DNA of 64,000 nucleotides. It comes from Pegoplata infirma. Taxonomy: Eukaryota > Arthropoda > Insecta > Diptera > Anthomyiidae. Every line of letters begins with the position of its first letter. Position 1 is the first letter of the stretch. Of the stretch, positions 63,871 to 64,000 are shown in pieces. The stretch is from positions 61,678,400 to 61,742,399 of the forward strand of contig OY992537.1 of the NCBI GenBank assembly GCA_963921195.1. Direction: 5' to 3'. Both the position numbers and the translations under genes were made by a program. The notes under the pieces are model-generated. The model did not search any database. It was not told the origin of the DNA and saw only the letters and a program-made list of their open reading frames with translations.

Positions 63871-64000
63871 ATGAAGACATATTTCCTTGTATTTTTTATT
63901 TGCAGCAACGTATTTATCTTTATTAATTTTTGTAGGATTTTGACGGAATAAGTTTAGCGCCTTAAAAGATTTCTCCCTTGAATTGAAACATTGGAAATTG

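Overview
The window is strongly AT-rich eukaryotic DNA with one 200-base run of N (29062-29261), so it comes from a draft scaffold. I found no host protein gene that I can support. Nearly everything that can be identified is transposable-element debris. The repeat vocabulary is that of a higher (cyclorrhaphan, probably calyptrate) fly: DINE-1/INE-1/mini-me-type elements with the hairpin ATACCCTCCA...GAGGGTAT, the core TTTGTCATTCCGTTTGTAA and a GTCCGTCY microsatellite; jockey-like and other LINE relics; tRNA-derived SINE-like heads; and many hAT, Tc1/mariner-type and piggyBac-type MITEs. The species assignment is inference, and blowflies or muscids fit best. Family names such as 'X', 'A', 'B' are mine.

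Layout. 1-5,000: AT-rich DNA, half of foldback family A, and two other inverted-repeat elements. 5,000-9,300: a foldback element, a cluster of mini-me 3' ends and one mini-me copy split by a MITE. 9,359-10,573: a hAT element with a nested TA-flanked MITE. 12,950-16,070: family X copy 1 with a 2.2 kb nested element. 16,640-20,830: mini-me pieces, SINE, MITEs and a hAT palindrome with a perfect 8-bp target duplication. 21,330-21,955: a 35-bp minisatellite. 21,975-24,320 and 25,985-26,610: broken jockey-like LINEs on the minus strand. 26,615-27,045: a 15-16 bp minisatellite. 27,890-28,741: a piggyBac-type palindrome flanked by TTAA. 29,440-31,565: a LINE RNase H relic split by a 1.2 kb element. 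33,307-34,712: a 1.4 kb palindrome. 35,690-36,600: minisatellite array 2. 37,101-39,395: family X copy 2. 40,452-44,640: a nest at least three levels deep around a 2.5 kb foldback element. 44,640-45,070: minisatellite array 3. 46,830-51,640: family X copy 3, holding a mini-me that holds two adjacent 1.3 kb palindromes. 55,432-59,075: a second palindrome B copy interrupted by a 2.9 kb hAT relic with an 8-bp target duplication. 60,187-61,595: two MITEs. 61,800-63,000: the longest real open frame, a LINE reverse-transcriptase C-terminus on the minus strand, joined to a SINE. 63,262-63,870: a foldback element.

There is no operon-like or pathway logic here. The value of the window is as a readable record of nested insertions: several insertion sites can be compared with uninterrupted copies elsewhere in the same window, which fixes boundaries, target duplications and relative ages. 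The most unusual items are the doubly dyad-symmetric 35-bp minisatellite in three separate places, the foldback element built from inverted ~150-200 bp modules, the high density of kilobase-scale inverted repeats, and an element with tRNA-like modules pointing outwards in both arms.
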